From Zasmidium citrigriseum (lineage: Eukaryota > Ascomycota > Dothideomycetes > Mycosphaerellales > Mycosphaerellaceae), in assembly GCA_002786025.1 (NCBI GenBank), contig NHNW01000025.1:1-64000 (forward strand): DNA of 64,000 bases, given 5' to 3'. Below the pieces are notes generated by a model, which was not told where the DNA came from, did not search any database, and saw only the letters and a program-made list of their open reading frames with translations. The translations under genes and the position numbers were made by a program. Positions 22,339 through 33,086 of this stretch are shown here, in pieces (position 1 is the first letter of the stretch; each line of letters starts with the position of its first letter).

Positions 22339-25300
22339 ATGCATCTCTTCCATACCATCGCGATCCTCACAGCAGCGTTAGCTCGCCTGGCAGCAGCTCA
22401 ACAGTACGCCGGAGACATGATCCCAAACACTCTTCCCAGCGTTCCCGGTTCCGAGATCACCTACTTCCGCATCAATGACCCTTCGGGCAAGAACAAGAAC
22501 CTGACTCTGACAAACTACTACTCCCACGGCAAGTCCAACAGGCGCCTGGTCGAAGGCAATGTTCAGCGTGCGGTCGTCATCATCCATGGCTTGAACAGAG
22601 ACCCGGGAACGTACATGTCGAATATGCTCTCTGCTTTGGCCCAGGTCAAGTCGGATCCGAATGTCAATTTCGACACTGTGGCTATCATGGCTCCCTACTT
22701 CCCCAATGGAGACGACAAGGGAGATGGCTATCCTTGGACCGATGGATTGCCCTCTGGGAAGGGATCGACTTCGAATGCATTGGTATGGAAGGCCTCTCAG
22801 TGGTCTGGTGAGTCCGTATTGGAACACAATGATCCAGGCCGTGATACTGATGACGACTAGCTGGTGCGAACAATCAATACCCTTCCACCTCGAAGAACAC
22901 CTCCTCCTATACCGTGCTCGATCAGATCATCCAGTACTTTGATAATCAGACTCTCTTCCCAAAGATGCAGCAGATCGTCATCGCGGGTCACTCTCTCGGA
23001 GCTCAGACTGTTCAACGATATGCTGCCATCGGTGTTCAACTCAACACCAAGTCACCTGTCAGCTACTGGATCGGCAACCCAAACAGCTATGCTTGGCTCA
23101 GCACCGATCGGCCACTTCCAACTGCAGGCTGTCCCGATTATGACGAATACAGAGATGGATACTCTGCCTTTGCTGACTATCCCATGACGTACGGTGTTGG
23201 TCTTGTCAACTCAGGTCGTGCTGCTATCCTGGCGAACTACAACAGCAAGGCAATCAACTACGGCCGAGGAACTCAGGACCTGGGTGATGATTCTTCGACG
23301 TGCGGTCCAAGGACCACTGGCAAAGATAGAAATGGTGAGTGAATTCGACAACTTTTAATATCCAAGGCTGACCACGATCAGAACGCTTCTTCAACTTCAT
23401 CAAAGCCTTCCCGCCCACCTGCCCAGACGCAACCGGCCGTAATTGCGACACCGTCGACTTCGTCAACACAGGCCATGACGGTGGAGCAATGATGGCCTCA
23501 GCAGCCGGACAAGCCCGTCTCTTCCTCGACAACTTCTACGGCAACGGCAACCGATCCTACGACTTTGGATATCCTCGACAGCAAGCCGGCGATGATCCAT
23601 ACCCGAACCCTGCCCTCAACAGCACCGCTGCCTCCGTCAACAACAACACCTACGCCGGGAACATGACCTATTGGGGTTGCTGGTCCAATCAAAGTCCCCA
23701 GACACTGACCAACATGACATATCAGAGCAACGCCAACACCATCGATCTCTGCACCCAGACCTGCGCAGCTGGGAACAACAGCATCGCGGGCATGGAGTTC
23801 GGCACGCAGTGTTTCTGCGGTTCTTCACTCGGCTATCGCGCTCAACAGGTCATCGAGAGCTCCTGTCAAAGCACCTGTCCAGGAAACTCCAGCCAGACGT
23901 GTGGCGGCTTCGCCCGACTGTCTATTTTCTCCAACGGCCGTCCTCAACTTCAGCCTACTCCTGGCACACCGGAGACTGTCAGTGATTTCACGTATATCTC
24001 CTGCTATACGGAAACTAGCAGTGGCCGAGCACTCATCGGCAAGGGCACTTCATCGAACAAGATGACGCTGGAAGTTTGTGCAGATTACTGCTCTGGATAC
24101 CAGTATTTCGGCACGGAGTATGGCTCCGAGTGCTATTGCGGAAATAGCTTTGCCGCTGGAGCCAACAGGACGAATGACGATGAGTGCAACATGCTCTGTG
24201 CTAACGATCCTGCTGAGTTCTGCGGTGCTGGGAATCGACTCACCGTCTATCAAGACGCAGACTGGGTTGCTCCGAGCAGTGCATCGAGCAGCGCTGGTGC
24301 TTCAGCAACATCATCCGGATCTGGATCTGGATCTCAGGCAACGGCTGTCTCTTGTCCAGCGTCGAATGATACGATCGTCACCTCCGGTGGAAAGAACTTC
24401 ACCATCGAGTGCGGCATCGATCACCAGGGAGGTGATCTGACTTCTCTCAGCGTCAACAGCTTTCAGCAGTGTATCGATGCTTGTGCGCAGAATAGCAAGT
24501 GTGTCGATGTTAGCTTGTCTGGGAATGCTTGCTACCTAAAGTCGGTTCTTGGTGCTGCTATCCAGAATGGAGGGATTTGGGGTGCGAAGCTTGTCGCTGA
24601 TGCTTCTTCTTCGACGTCTTCCACACAGGCGGCGAGCAGCACCGTCTCCTCGTCAAGCACAACGACAGGCACTTCGACGACAGCCTCAGACACCCGAACG
24701 ACCACAGCGAGCTCGGGATCAACCACGTCTTCCTCAGCTTCTGCATCCAACACACCCATCACCTGCCCTAACTCCAACGACACGACCATCGTCTCCAACG
24801 GAGTCTCCTTCTTGATCGAATGTGGCATCGATCACGCGGGCAGTGACATGAAGTTCCTGAATGTCAATGGTTTCCAGCAATGCATCGATGCTTGTGCCAC
24901 GACTCCTGGCTGTGTTGACCTGTCGCTCTCTGGCAATGCCTGCTATTTGAAGAGTATCCTTGGCATTGCTATCAAGAATGGTGTTTGGGGTGCCAAGGTC
25001 GTTGAGGGTGTTGCGAGTTCCACTAGGAGCGTTTCAACGACGAGTGTCTCGACAAGCAACTCGGCATCGGCGTCGCCTGTCACATCTGGCGCCAGTTCCA
25101 CAACTTCGTCTGCCCTCGAGAGCAGCTCTACCGGCTCCATGAGCACGTCGACTGCGGTCTCGAGCAATTCTGGCGTCTCGTCCAGCCAGTCTTCCTCGAG
25201 TACTGTGCCAGAAAGCTCCTCTTCTAGCATTCCTGCTTCCTCCTCTTCAATATCATCAACAGCAACGAGCGAGATCAGCTCCGCATCTTCGACGACCAGC

Positions 25301-26143
25301 AGTACACAGTCCACATCGACAACTACCAGCTCGTCCGTCTCCACTTCATCCTCAACAACCACGCAGAGCTCATCAAGCGCCTCGTCGACCTCTCAAACCC
25401 TGAGCAGCTCCATCACATCCTCACCAACGACGCTCTCCACAAGCACCCTCCCCACCTCCACCACATCCTCCTCAACCTCCTCCCCACCCTCCCTCCCCTC
25501 AGGCTACATCCCCCTAGGCTGCTACCTCGACAGCAACACCCGCCTCCTCCCCACCACAAACGGCACCTCAACCCTCCAAACCCCACAAACCTGCGCCCTA
25601 GCCTGCTCCGCCCGCGGCTTCAAATACAGCGGAACCGAATACAGCCAAGAATGCTGGTGCGGCAACACACCTCCCCCATCAACGGCCTCCGCCCCCGCAT
25701 CCCAATGCTCGATGCGCTGTACCGGCGACAAGAACCAGTTCTGTGGAGCCGGAAACCGTCTCTCTGTCGTGGTCGATACGGCTTGGAAGCAGACGTTTTT
25801 CGTAAGGGAGGCGTATTCGAGCTGGAATTTGATGGGGTGTTATGTCGATTCTGGTGCTGCGCGGACGTTGGGGAAGACGGTTTCGTTGGCGGCTTTTGGA
25901 GGGAGTGCGAATGCTACGATTGCGAATTGTTTGGAGGCGTGTCAGGCTAAGGGGTTCGCGTATTGTGGGGAGGAGTATTATTCTGAGTGTTATGGATCTA
26001 TGACGGCGCCCACGGCGAATGTGGCGGGTGGTGTTGATGCTCTTGCGGCGGGGTGTAGCTTTCCGTGTAATGGGAACAAGACTGAGGCATGTGGTGGGAG
26101 TAATCGGATTTTGGTGTATGTGAACAATGGGACTGTGGCTTGA
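22339..26143 (+). CDS. secreted alpha/beta-hydrolase fused to WSC and PAN-like modules
   Basis: Exons 22339-22807, 22861-23334 and 23382-26143 (1,234 aa), with introns of 53 and 47 nt, GT-AG. The start MHLFHTIAILTAALARLAAAQQ is a signal peptide. Residues about 25-400 form an alpha/beta-hydrolase: VVIIHGLNRDP oxyanion region, nucleophile Ser201 in GHSLG, and probable catalytic His346 in NTGHDGG. Two WSC domains follow (about 411-500, 515-605), then two PAN/apple-like Cys modules (about 638-720, 775-855), a Ser/Thr-rich linker (about 856-1020) and two more WSC domains (about 1020-1115, 1135-1230). WSC modules bind wall glycans in other fungi, so an extracellular, wall-associated esterase or lipase-like enzyme is likely. 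The substrate is unknown. There is no GPI signal at the end (NNGTVA). The linker should be heavily O-mannosylated. Confidence 0.88.
24353..25003 (+). repeat. tandem PAN-like module duplication
   Basis: Two copies of an 80-residue Cys module (24353-24595 and 24764-25003). They share IECGIDH, NGFQQCIDAC or NSFQQCIDAC, LSGNACYLKS and WGAK(L/V)V at matching spacing, separated by a Ser/Thr linker. Copy-to-copy similarity is high enough to indicate a fairly recent internal duplication. Confidence 0.85.
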
Positions 26144-26369
26144 AGGAGGGGATTCTGAGGGAAGAATACCTGGTATGATGAGAGAGGAGATGTTGACTTT
26201 TCTTTCGTTTGTACGTGACGATGTTTAGCGAAGGCGTTCGTTCACTCATTTTGGAGGAGATAGACAGAGATTAAACTCACCTGCAAAGGAACACCAGACA
26301 TACCATTCATTCCAACATTAGTCTATCATTGACAACCATATTATCATCCCGTCATCGAAAGCATCCCAT

Positions 26370-27212
26370 CTATCCAGCAGCGCCTTCAGTCTCTTCATGC
26401 ACATCGTCATCATGGGTATCTTTATCGCTCGAGCCCAAAACGCCCATCAAACCATCCAAAGACTCATCAAAAACCTTGAGCAAAGCACTCACGTCCCCCT
26501 TAACCTTCTCCTTAAGCACAGCTTCGCTCCTACCAGCCTCCTGTCCCGAAATCCTCAACATCAACCCTCGTTCCGCGCTCTTCTCATCACTCCCTCCCCA
26601 ACTCGGTGCAGGCGAGATCTGCGTTTTCAGCGCTTGCCGTTCGGGAGAAAGCGATTTTGCTGAGATGACTTCTTTGCCCGTGGGGTCGAGGTCAAGGACT
26701 ACGAAGCGTTCGGCCGGCTCGTCAAAGTCTTGTTGGGGCTGTTCGGCCTCGTTGAGGGTTTGCAGGGCGGCGTTGGTGAGGATGTCGGTGTCTTCGTCGT
26801 CGGCGAAGACGTAGTGGACTGTTGGATGGTGGTGTTCGCCGGTCTCGTCTTCGATTAGGGTGAAGAAGGGTTTGAAGTCTGGTGGTGGGAGGAGTGGTTC
26901 TTCGTCTTGAGGTTCGGGGTAGGGAATCTCTTCGTCTTCGGGTTCTGGGTCGGCCGGCTGAGGCGAAGCTCCAGACTCTTCCTTCTGCTCGTTCTCTTTG
27001 GTATCGCCGGCGAGGTGGTCGTCTAGAGGTCCACCTGTCTGTAAATGAGCATCCACTCTCCACGTAACGCCCATCGATCACGCTATCCACGAACCTTGGC
27101 CGGCCGGCTGAGCCTGTTGCTCGCCCTCGTGATCTATGTCCTCGCTCACATCATCTCCGGGCTTCGACGGTTGGGTTTCATCATCGGCGGCGTCCTTCCT
27201 AGGAGTTGACAT
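26370..27212 (-). CDS. conserved acidic ascomycete protein, unknown function
   Basis: Two exons on the complement, 27095-27212 and 26370-27034, with a 60-nt intron (GTTCGT..GACAG); 260 aa. The start MSTPRKDAADDETQPSKPGDD leads into a Pro/Glu-rich acidic N-terminus. The probable globular core has FKPFFTLIEDETGEHHHPTV then HYVFADDED, ERFVVLDLDPTGKEV and, after a linker, GLMLRISGQEAGRSEAV. The C-terminal helix (SALLKVFDESLDGLMGVL) is amphipathic. I have an impression of a widespread filamentous-fungal family with the HHHPTVHYVF motif but cannot name it. No signal peptide or membrane helix. It converges with the hydrolase gene and diverges from the MFS gene. Confidence 0.75.
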
Positions 27213-27522
27213 GCTCCATGTCTGATGAAGAGTTGCTGACTGCTGCTATACGACTGCGAACGAGTGAGATCGACAGCAGCTTCTCGGGGTGGTCCGTGCT
27301 ATCGGGACCTAGCGCTGAGCGATAGGCAAATAGGATCCTTCGCCTCTCTCGGCCTGCTCTTCAATCTCATCCACACCCGAGCTCCATTTGTATTTCTAAG
27401 TATCTTCGTTCCTTTGTAGGTATGCTTGCGAGTGACATTCCACACCGTAAGACGTGATCTTCCTCCTCTTCTTCTTCCGCTGGCTCTGTCCCCATCCTTC
27501 CTACCTTTTGAAGCCTGCAAAC
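27213..27522. promoter_or_regulatory. short divergent promoter
   Basis: 310 bases shared by the acidic protein (-) and the MFS transporter (+). A pyrimidine-rich tract (about 27459-27505, CTTCCTCCTCTTCTTCTTCC core) lies just before the transporter ATG, as in many fungal core promoters. Confidence 0.5.
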
Positions 27523-29323
27523 ATGCCCCAAGAAGACGATCCTCACCCCAATGGCAATGGCGATGATGCCTCAGAGACTTCCCCACTGCTATACAGAATT
27601 CGCTCTGGCGATTTTGTGGGCGAAGGTCTGGCTCCCGAAGGTCCTTTGGCAGCTCCTTCCAATGGCACATTCGATCCGAACGATGACAGCAATGGCGATG
27701 CTCTCGAACGGCAGACATCCGCACTGGACCAGCAGAAGCAGTACGAAGGCATGCCAGAGGTCAAGGCGAAGCTCAAGTACATTTTCCCCGCGGTAGCCAT
27801 TGGCGTCTTCATGTCAGCCGCCGATCAGACGATCATTGTCAGCAGCAAGGAAGGCATTGGATCTGAACTGCAGGCGTTGAACATGACGAGCTGGATTGCC
27901 ACGGCATATTTCCTGACCTTGACGAGCTTTCAGCCGCTGTATGGAAAGCTGAGCGATATCTTTGGACGGAAGGCGTGTCTGCTTTTTGGATACACCATTT
28001 TTGGTCTGGGATGCTTGGGATGCGGTCTGGCGCAGAATATGGAACAATTGATTGCCGCTAGAGCATTTGCTGGTGGGTGTACTTTCAAATCCCGTGTTGA
28101 GAAATCGTGTTTGACATTGTATAGGCATTGGCGGTGGCGCTATGACCACTGTTCTTTCCATTCTCCTCTCCGACGTGTGCACATTGAGGGAGCGCGGCAC
28201 CTGGCAGGGCTACATCAACGTAGTATGGGCGACAGGAGCCAGTGCAGGAGCACCGCTAGGAGGCATTGCCGTCGACTGGATCGGCTGGAGATGGGCTTTC
28301 ATCGTGCAAGCTCCCCTCTCAGCAGTCGCCTTCATCGCGGTATTCTTCGTCCTTAACTTACCTAGGAATGAAGATGGAGACTGGCGTAAGAACCTTCGCC
28401 GAATTGACTTCCTCGGAGCCATCGTTCTCATCGGTGCGGTATTCACATTTCTCCTGGCGCTGGATCGTGGGAGCAACGTCAGTTGGACAACTCCGATGGC
28501 ATATGTTCCGTTGGCGATATCGATACCTCTATTCGTCATCTTCGTGCTTGTCGAAATGAAGGTCGCTGTCGAGCCGTTCGCTCCTGGGCACATCATCTTC
28601 AACCGGACGACGATTGCTTGCTACCTGGCCAACTTCTTTAGCTTAGCAGGATGGATGGCGGCAACTTTCTATATCCCGCTTTACTTTCAAGCGGTCGACC
28701 ATGTCACGGCCACTGGAGCTGGTTTGCGCCTAATTCCCGGTGTCGTGCTGGGTGTACTCGGAAGCTTGCATGCAGGATACTACATGCAGAGGACTGGCCA
28801 TTTCTACTGGCTGACTGTGGTCTCCTACCTCGCTGTTGTCGTAGGTATCGTGGTGGTCTTCCTGTTCTCCGGCGTAGTAGCGAACAGCACGCTGGCCATC
28901 ATTATCGCCATGTGTATCTCTGGATTCGGCAACGGCAATGGAATCACCACGACCCTGATCGGAGTCATTGCCAACGCTTCTCACGAAGACCAGGCGGTGG
29001 CTACAGCCTGCAGCTATCTTTTCCGGTCCTTGGGCAGCGTCTTTGGAATATCGATCTCGGCGACTGTGGCGAATCAAGCGCTTCGAAATAGTCTTGCGAC
29101 GGAATTACCAGCTTTGGGCCTTCCAGAGGGCGAAGCTTTGGATATTGCTGACAAGGTGCGACAAAGTTTGGCGTACCTGAAAGAGCTGGATCCAAAAATT
29201 AGGAAGGTGGTTGAGCATTGCTTCGCAAAGAGTACCAACGCTGCGTTCGGTTTGCAGATTCTGCTCATTGTTGGCGCTGCAATCAGTGCGTGGTTTATAC
29301 GTGAGAAGAAGTTGAGCAAGTGA
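27523..29323 (+). CDS. MFS transporter, 14-TM DHA2 / vacuolar amino-acid type
   Basis: Exons 27523-28072 and 28125-29323, 52-nt GT-AG intron (582 aa). The start is ATG 27523, MPQEDDPHPNGNGDDASETSPLLYR. The cytosolic N-terminus carries an acidic SPLL dileucine-like motif that could direct it to the vacuole (inference). About fourteen hydrophobic helices follow; MFS motif A is seen as GKLSDIFGRK between helices 2 and 3, and the GAPLGGIAVD segment lies in helix 5. The set fits the DHA2 group that includes fission yeast Fnx1/Fnx2 and yeast VBA vacuolar basic amino-acid transporters, as well as drug exporters. Substrate and location are therefore tentative. No secondary-metabolite genes sit beside it. 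Confidence 0.87.
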
Positions 29324-29878
29324 GGCTCAGAGTGCTGGATTCGGATTCGAAGAGCTGGGCCCCTCAGGCAGGCCGGTGTGGCGCCGCTCGTTACACAACA
29401 TGCATGAGGCCGCACCCGCAACTCCAGTCGTAAGCAGAGGACGCCTCAATCTACTCGCACGCTTTGCAGCCTTTCGGAGAGGCTTGGGCAAAGACTTTGA
29501 TATTGCCGCGACGCGCGACAGGGATCGCCAGCCTTCCGCGGTTGCCTGCATGTGACTGACCGGTTCACACCTCTCACATCAACTTCACGCCTACCTGCTT
29601 CCGACGAACCACCACACCTGCTGTTCGATGCTGACGAGCGAGAAGATGATACATAATCGGGTCAAGTGAATATTCACTGGCAACGAGAGAGTGAAGCAGC
29701 GCTTGCAGGCCACCGCACACTGCTTCATTCACTCACTGCGGGATCGGCGGCGTAGCGGCCCGCAGCTTCACTCACATCCACGACGCTTCCAGAAAAAAGT
29801 CGCTACTTTAAAAGCTACTCGCTTTTCTCGCAAGTTCAACCTCGACACCTCCAACCACACTCCACTCCACCATTCGCC
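29324..29878. other. intergenic spacer
   Basis: Between the MFS stop and the BCS1-like start. No gene; the last 60 bases are pyrimidine- and A-rich leader-like sequence before the ATG. Confidence 0.45.
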
Positions 29879-32041
29879 ATGTCGGCGAATAACCAACTCA
29901 CGCACCTGCCTTTGCAGGCCATCCGCCCGAACCTGCTCAGCATCGCAACGGCACTTCGAGTTGGTGTCGGCAACAATGGCGACGACATCATCGACCTGCG
30001 CCCTGACACTGCTTGTCGCAACGCTGTGGCGGTGATTCGATACGCCAGTCCTGCGCTGGAGCAGGGCATCCTCTTGCTTGCTCCGTTTGCCATTCTCTCC
30101 TACGGCATCTACCACTACGTCTGGAAAGGCCTCAACTTGAGCAAGGTCATCAAGTATGTCCGCTCTCGCTTCGTCTCCAGCGTCACAGTACCCGCCAAGT
30201 ACGCGCTGCACGAGCAAGTTCTGGCCTGGATGGCGAACAACGGAGTCGGCGTGGACTCCCGCTCTGTGACAGTACATTGGATAGCCTCTGCTGCCGCCGC
30301 CGCCGCTCCTGCCCCGCCACCTAGCACTTTCTCAACGCAGGACTTCAACCCCTTTGGGTTTGCACAACCTCGTCACAGTCCGTATGCTGACCTCACTCAG
30401 GCTGCAGCGGGTGTACCAGCGGTATCTAAGGGCTCGTCGCTTTCGTACATCCCCTCACCCGGCTCGACCGCCTTCACCTTCAACGGCCATTCATTGTGGG
30501 TGCAGCGCAAGACTCCCACCGAATCCGAAGTTGTCGATTCCTCCGGCCGTCGTGTTAAGGGCAAGACCAAGGCTCAAGAGGCGGACATCACCATCTCCTG
30601 CTACAGCATGTTTGCAGGACTGACACCCATACAGGAGTTTCTAGAGCATGTCGCTGCCATCAACGAAGTGAAGTTCGAGTCCCAAATTCGCATTCACCGA
30701 CTGTCCAAGTACGTGTCTGAGGGCGAGACGTGGGACCCCAAGCCGATCTCTCGACCGATTCGCAAACTTGACTCCGTCAGCATGGAAGAGCACCGGAAGC
30801 AGGGCCTCATCGATGATATCAAGACCTATCTCTCACCGGAGAGCAAGACTTGGTACGCGAACCGGGGTATTCCATGGAGGCGCGGCTACTTGTTCTACGG
30901 CCCGCCTGGCACTGGCAAGACGAGCTTTTGCACCGCACTCGCAGGACATTTCGGCTTGGAACTCTACATCCTCCCGCTCTCATCACCCCATCTCAACGAC
31001 GCCATTCTCGAAGCCTGCTTCGACTCGCTGCCCCCGCGCTGCCTCGTGCTGGTTGAAGATGTGGACTCTGCTGGCATTGGCCGCGAGACAGCTAAACCAG
31101 AGAAGAAGAAGTCGAAGAAGTCGAAGAAGACCGGCATCCTACAGATCGGTCGGGGACCTCGGTCCACAGTGACCTTGGCGGGCTTGCTCAACACCATCGA
31201 TGGCCCGGTGTCTCACGAAGGCCGTGTCCTGGTCATGACGAGTAACAGTCCCGACCATCTCGACCCTGCATTGCTTCGCCCTGGACGGATCGACCGCAAG
31301 GTGCTCTTTGGACATGCGTCTTCAGAGGTGGTTGAGAAGCTCTTCATGCACATCTATGCCGAAGCTCCTCAAGAGTCGACGGACGCTGACGAGACTCCCA
31401 AATACGATCTGCCGGATCTCGCAAAGCAGTTCGCGCGCAGCATTCCCGAGGACCAGCTGACACCCGCCGAGATCCAGAACTACCTTCTTGAGAGCCGCGA
31501 GGATCCGAAGAGCGCCGTCGAGACTGCTCAGAGCTGGGCCGAAGGCGTTATACGCACCAAATCGCTAGGCCTTAACGTCGAGAACTTCCAAGGCCAGATC
31601 GGCGAGGACGATGTTGAGAAGGTCAATGGACAGCAGACGAACGGTCTTCCAGACGCTCTGAAGTCCATTTTCGGCGCCAACGGCGGTGTCTCAGGCTCAA
31701 AGAATGTGAACGGCGTGAACGGCTTCTCTGGTATGAATGGCGTTTCCAGCTCCTGGGTCAACGTCAATGGTCATTCAAAGGAGGACACCGATGAGGCTGT
31801 GGAGGACACGAATGGACTCGAAGAGCAAAATGGAGCTGAGATCGAGGGCCACGAGGAGGATGGAATCGAAGACGAGGATGGTGAAGAGGGAAGTGGCGAC
31901 GAGGAGGACTCCGACGAAGAAGCGGAGGAGCGATCACGCCAGACCGCGATCGCTCGCCGTCGTGCAAACCGGGTCGCGAATAGGCGCTATGCACAGATGC
32001 GCCGCGAGTTCGATTTGTCGCTGTCGCCGTTTGACATTTGA
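29879..32041 (+). CDS. BCS1-like mitochondrial AAA ATPase
   Basis: Intronless, 720 aa from ATG 29879. One transmembrane helix (GILLLAPFAILSYGIYHYVW, about residues 60-80) precedes a BCS1-type N-terminal domain ending in ISRPIRKLDSV. The AAA domain starts near residue 300: Walker A FYGPPGTGKT (about 340), Walker B CLVLVEDVDS, a Lys-rich insertion (KPEKKKSKKSKK), then GLLNTIDGP, MTSNSPDHLDPALLRPGRID with the arginine finger region. The C-terminus is a long acidic, Asn/Gly-rich extension (EEDGIEDEDGEEGSGDEEDS) ending in a basic patch. True Bcs1 (about 450 aa) inserts the Rieske protein into complex III. This longer form belongs to the expanded Bcs1-like family of filamentous fungi, so the client may differ. 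Confidence 0.9.
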   Translation: MSANNQLTHLPLQAIRPNLLSIATALRVGVGNNGDDIIDLRPDTACRNAVAVIRYASPALEQGILLLAPFAILSYGIYHYVWKGLNLSKVIKYVRSRFVSSVTVPAKYALHEQVLAWMANNGVGVDSRSVTVHWIASAAAAAAPAPPPSTFSTQDFNPFGFAQPRHSPYADLTQAAAGVPAVSKGSSLSYIPSPGSTAFTFNGHSLWVQRKTPTESEVVDSSGRRVKGKTKAQEADITISCYSMFAGLTPIQEFLEHVAAINEVKFESQIRIHRLSKYVSEGETWDPKPISRPIRKLDSVSMEEHRKQGLIDDIKTYLSPESKTWYANRGIPWRRGYLFYGPPGTGKTSFCTALAGHFGLELYILPLSSPHLNDAILEACFDSLPPRCLVLVEDVDSAGIGRETAKPEKKKSKKSKKTGILQIGRGPRSTVTLAGLLNTIDGPVSHEGRVLVMTSNSPDHLDPALLRPGRIDRKVLFGHASSEVVEKLFMHIYAEAPQESTDADETPKYDLPDLAKQFARSIPEDQLTPAEIQNYLLESREDPKSAVETAQSWAEGVIRTKSLGLNVENFQGQIGEDDVEKVNGQQTNGLPDALKSIFGANGGVSGSKNVNGVNGFSGMNGVSSSWVNVNGHSKEDTDEAVEDTNGLEEQNGAEIEGHEEDGIEDEDGEEGSGDEEDSDEEAEERSRQTAIARRRANRVANRRYAQMRREFDLSLSPFDI

Positions 32042-32518
32042 GCTCCATGGGCCGCGACGCGGACTGGAACCATTCCGAGCTTACCTTGGTGTTGAGGTCA
32101 ATGCGGAAGATGTGCCAGTGGTCCCGACGATCCCCAGCTTTCTGTCTGAATCCTGAGGGTGGAACGAGCGACTAAAGGGCTCGGACTTCCGTGCTACTTC
32201 GGGGATAGTTCTAGCTTGAGCGGAAGGAGGCGAGCCTGGAATTGACGACGAGACTTGGGCGCAAAGAGGAGACGTAAGGGTCGAACAGCAATCGAGTTCA
32301 ATGAGTCTTGAGTTGCGAATTCGATCATTCCCGTCAATTCACTGACCTTCTAATGCGATTCCTAGCCGATATCCTCCCTGTGAAACGCCGTGCGCTATGC
32401 CCATCCCATCCCATAGTCCTATACATCCTATACATTTATACAGTTGATTCCGCAGCCCATGTCCCACGTGCGCTTCTATCCTTGTCTGTCCATCTATCAG
32501 TGAAAAGACCCTTGTCAC
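32042..32518. other. convergent intergenic region
   Basis: 3' UTR space of the BCS1-like gene and of the mitochondrial bL36 gene. It may contain the last short exon of the latter (see that entry). Confidence 0.45.
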
Positions 32519-32842
32519 CTAATTCATGAGCATCACATACCTTTGCTTGTGCTTTGGATTCTTGCTGCAGATGATATACACGTACTTGCCGCCCTTCCTT
32601 CGTACGCTCTTGCAGCCATCGCACAGCTTCTTCACCGAGCTTCGTACTTTCATCCCGCGGATTTGTTGTCTAGTGATGACTCTCGTCGTCTTTGCGGGTT
32701 GAATTTGTAGGCTCTGGAAGGCGGACATGAGGGAGGGGCGTTTCGCGGCGCATTGTGAGCTGCATTGTCGGAGAGTGGGTCGAATGGTGACTTGGGGGCG
32801 AATACGGAAGGCGCGGCGGGCGACGAAGCGGATTGGGAGCAT
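32519..32842 (-). CDS. RTC6: mitochondrial large-subunit ribosomal protein bL36m
   Basis: The frame from ATG 32842 encodes 107 aa. A basic mitochondrial presequence ([17 protein letters not shown]) leads to the bL36 core [20 protein letters not shown] then [17 protein letters not shown]. The zinc-ribbon ligands C-x2-C and C-x4-H are intact. In bL36 the protein normally stops within a few residues of KHKQR. Here the frame goes on as YVMLMN to a stop, and exactly after KHKQ-R lies GTATGT (donor at 32540). An intron is therefore likely, with acceptor either near 32494 (47 nt, tail WTDKDRSARG..) or 32378 (163 nt, tail EDIG). I cannot decide. The gene is divergent from cytosolic RPS2. Confidence 0.85.
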   Translation of the reverse strand: MLPIRFVARRAFRIRPQVTIRPTLRQCSSQCAAKRPSLMSAFQSLQIQPAKTTRVITRQQIRGMKVRSSVKKLCDGCKSVRRKGGKYVYIICSKNPKHKQRYVMLMN

Positions 32843-33086
32843 TTTGGCGGTGGAGGCGATGGGTATCTCTTGTTGAGAGTGTATCTCTGCCTGCCATCAA
32901 TGTCGTGAAGTCGGAGCGGATGTCGCTTAGTCACATCACGGCACGGTCCGCGCGCCAAGATTCAATCGCACTCAGATCTGCGGAGCTTTTGGCGAGTCGC
33001 AACTTCCTCTCCACCACCGCTGCTTTCCTTCAGCACACCACCCTCGACTAACACCGACAGCACCAACACCCTTACCGACATCGACA
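32843..33086. promoter_or_regulatory. bidirectional promoter, bL36m / RPS2
   Basis: Only 244 bases separate the ATG codons of a mitochondrial and a cytosolic ribosomal protein gene. No TATA box is visible; CT/CA-rich tracts precede RPS2. Shared control is possible but not shown by the sequence. Confidence 0.5.
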
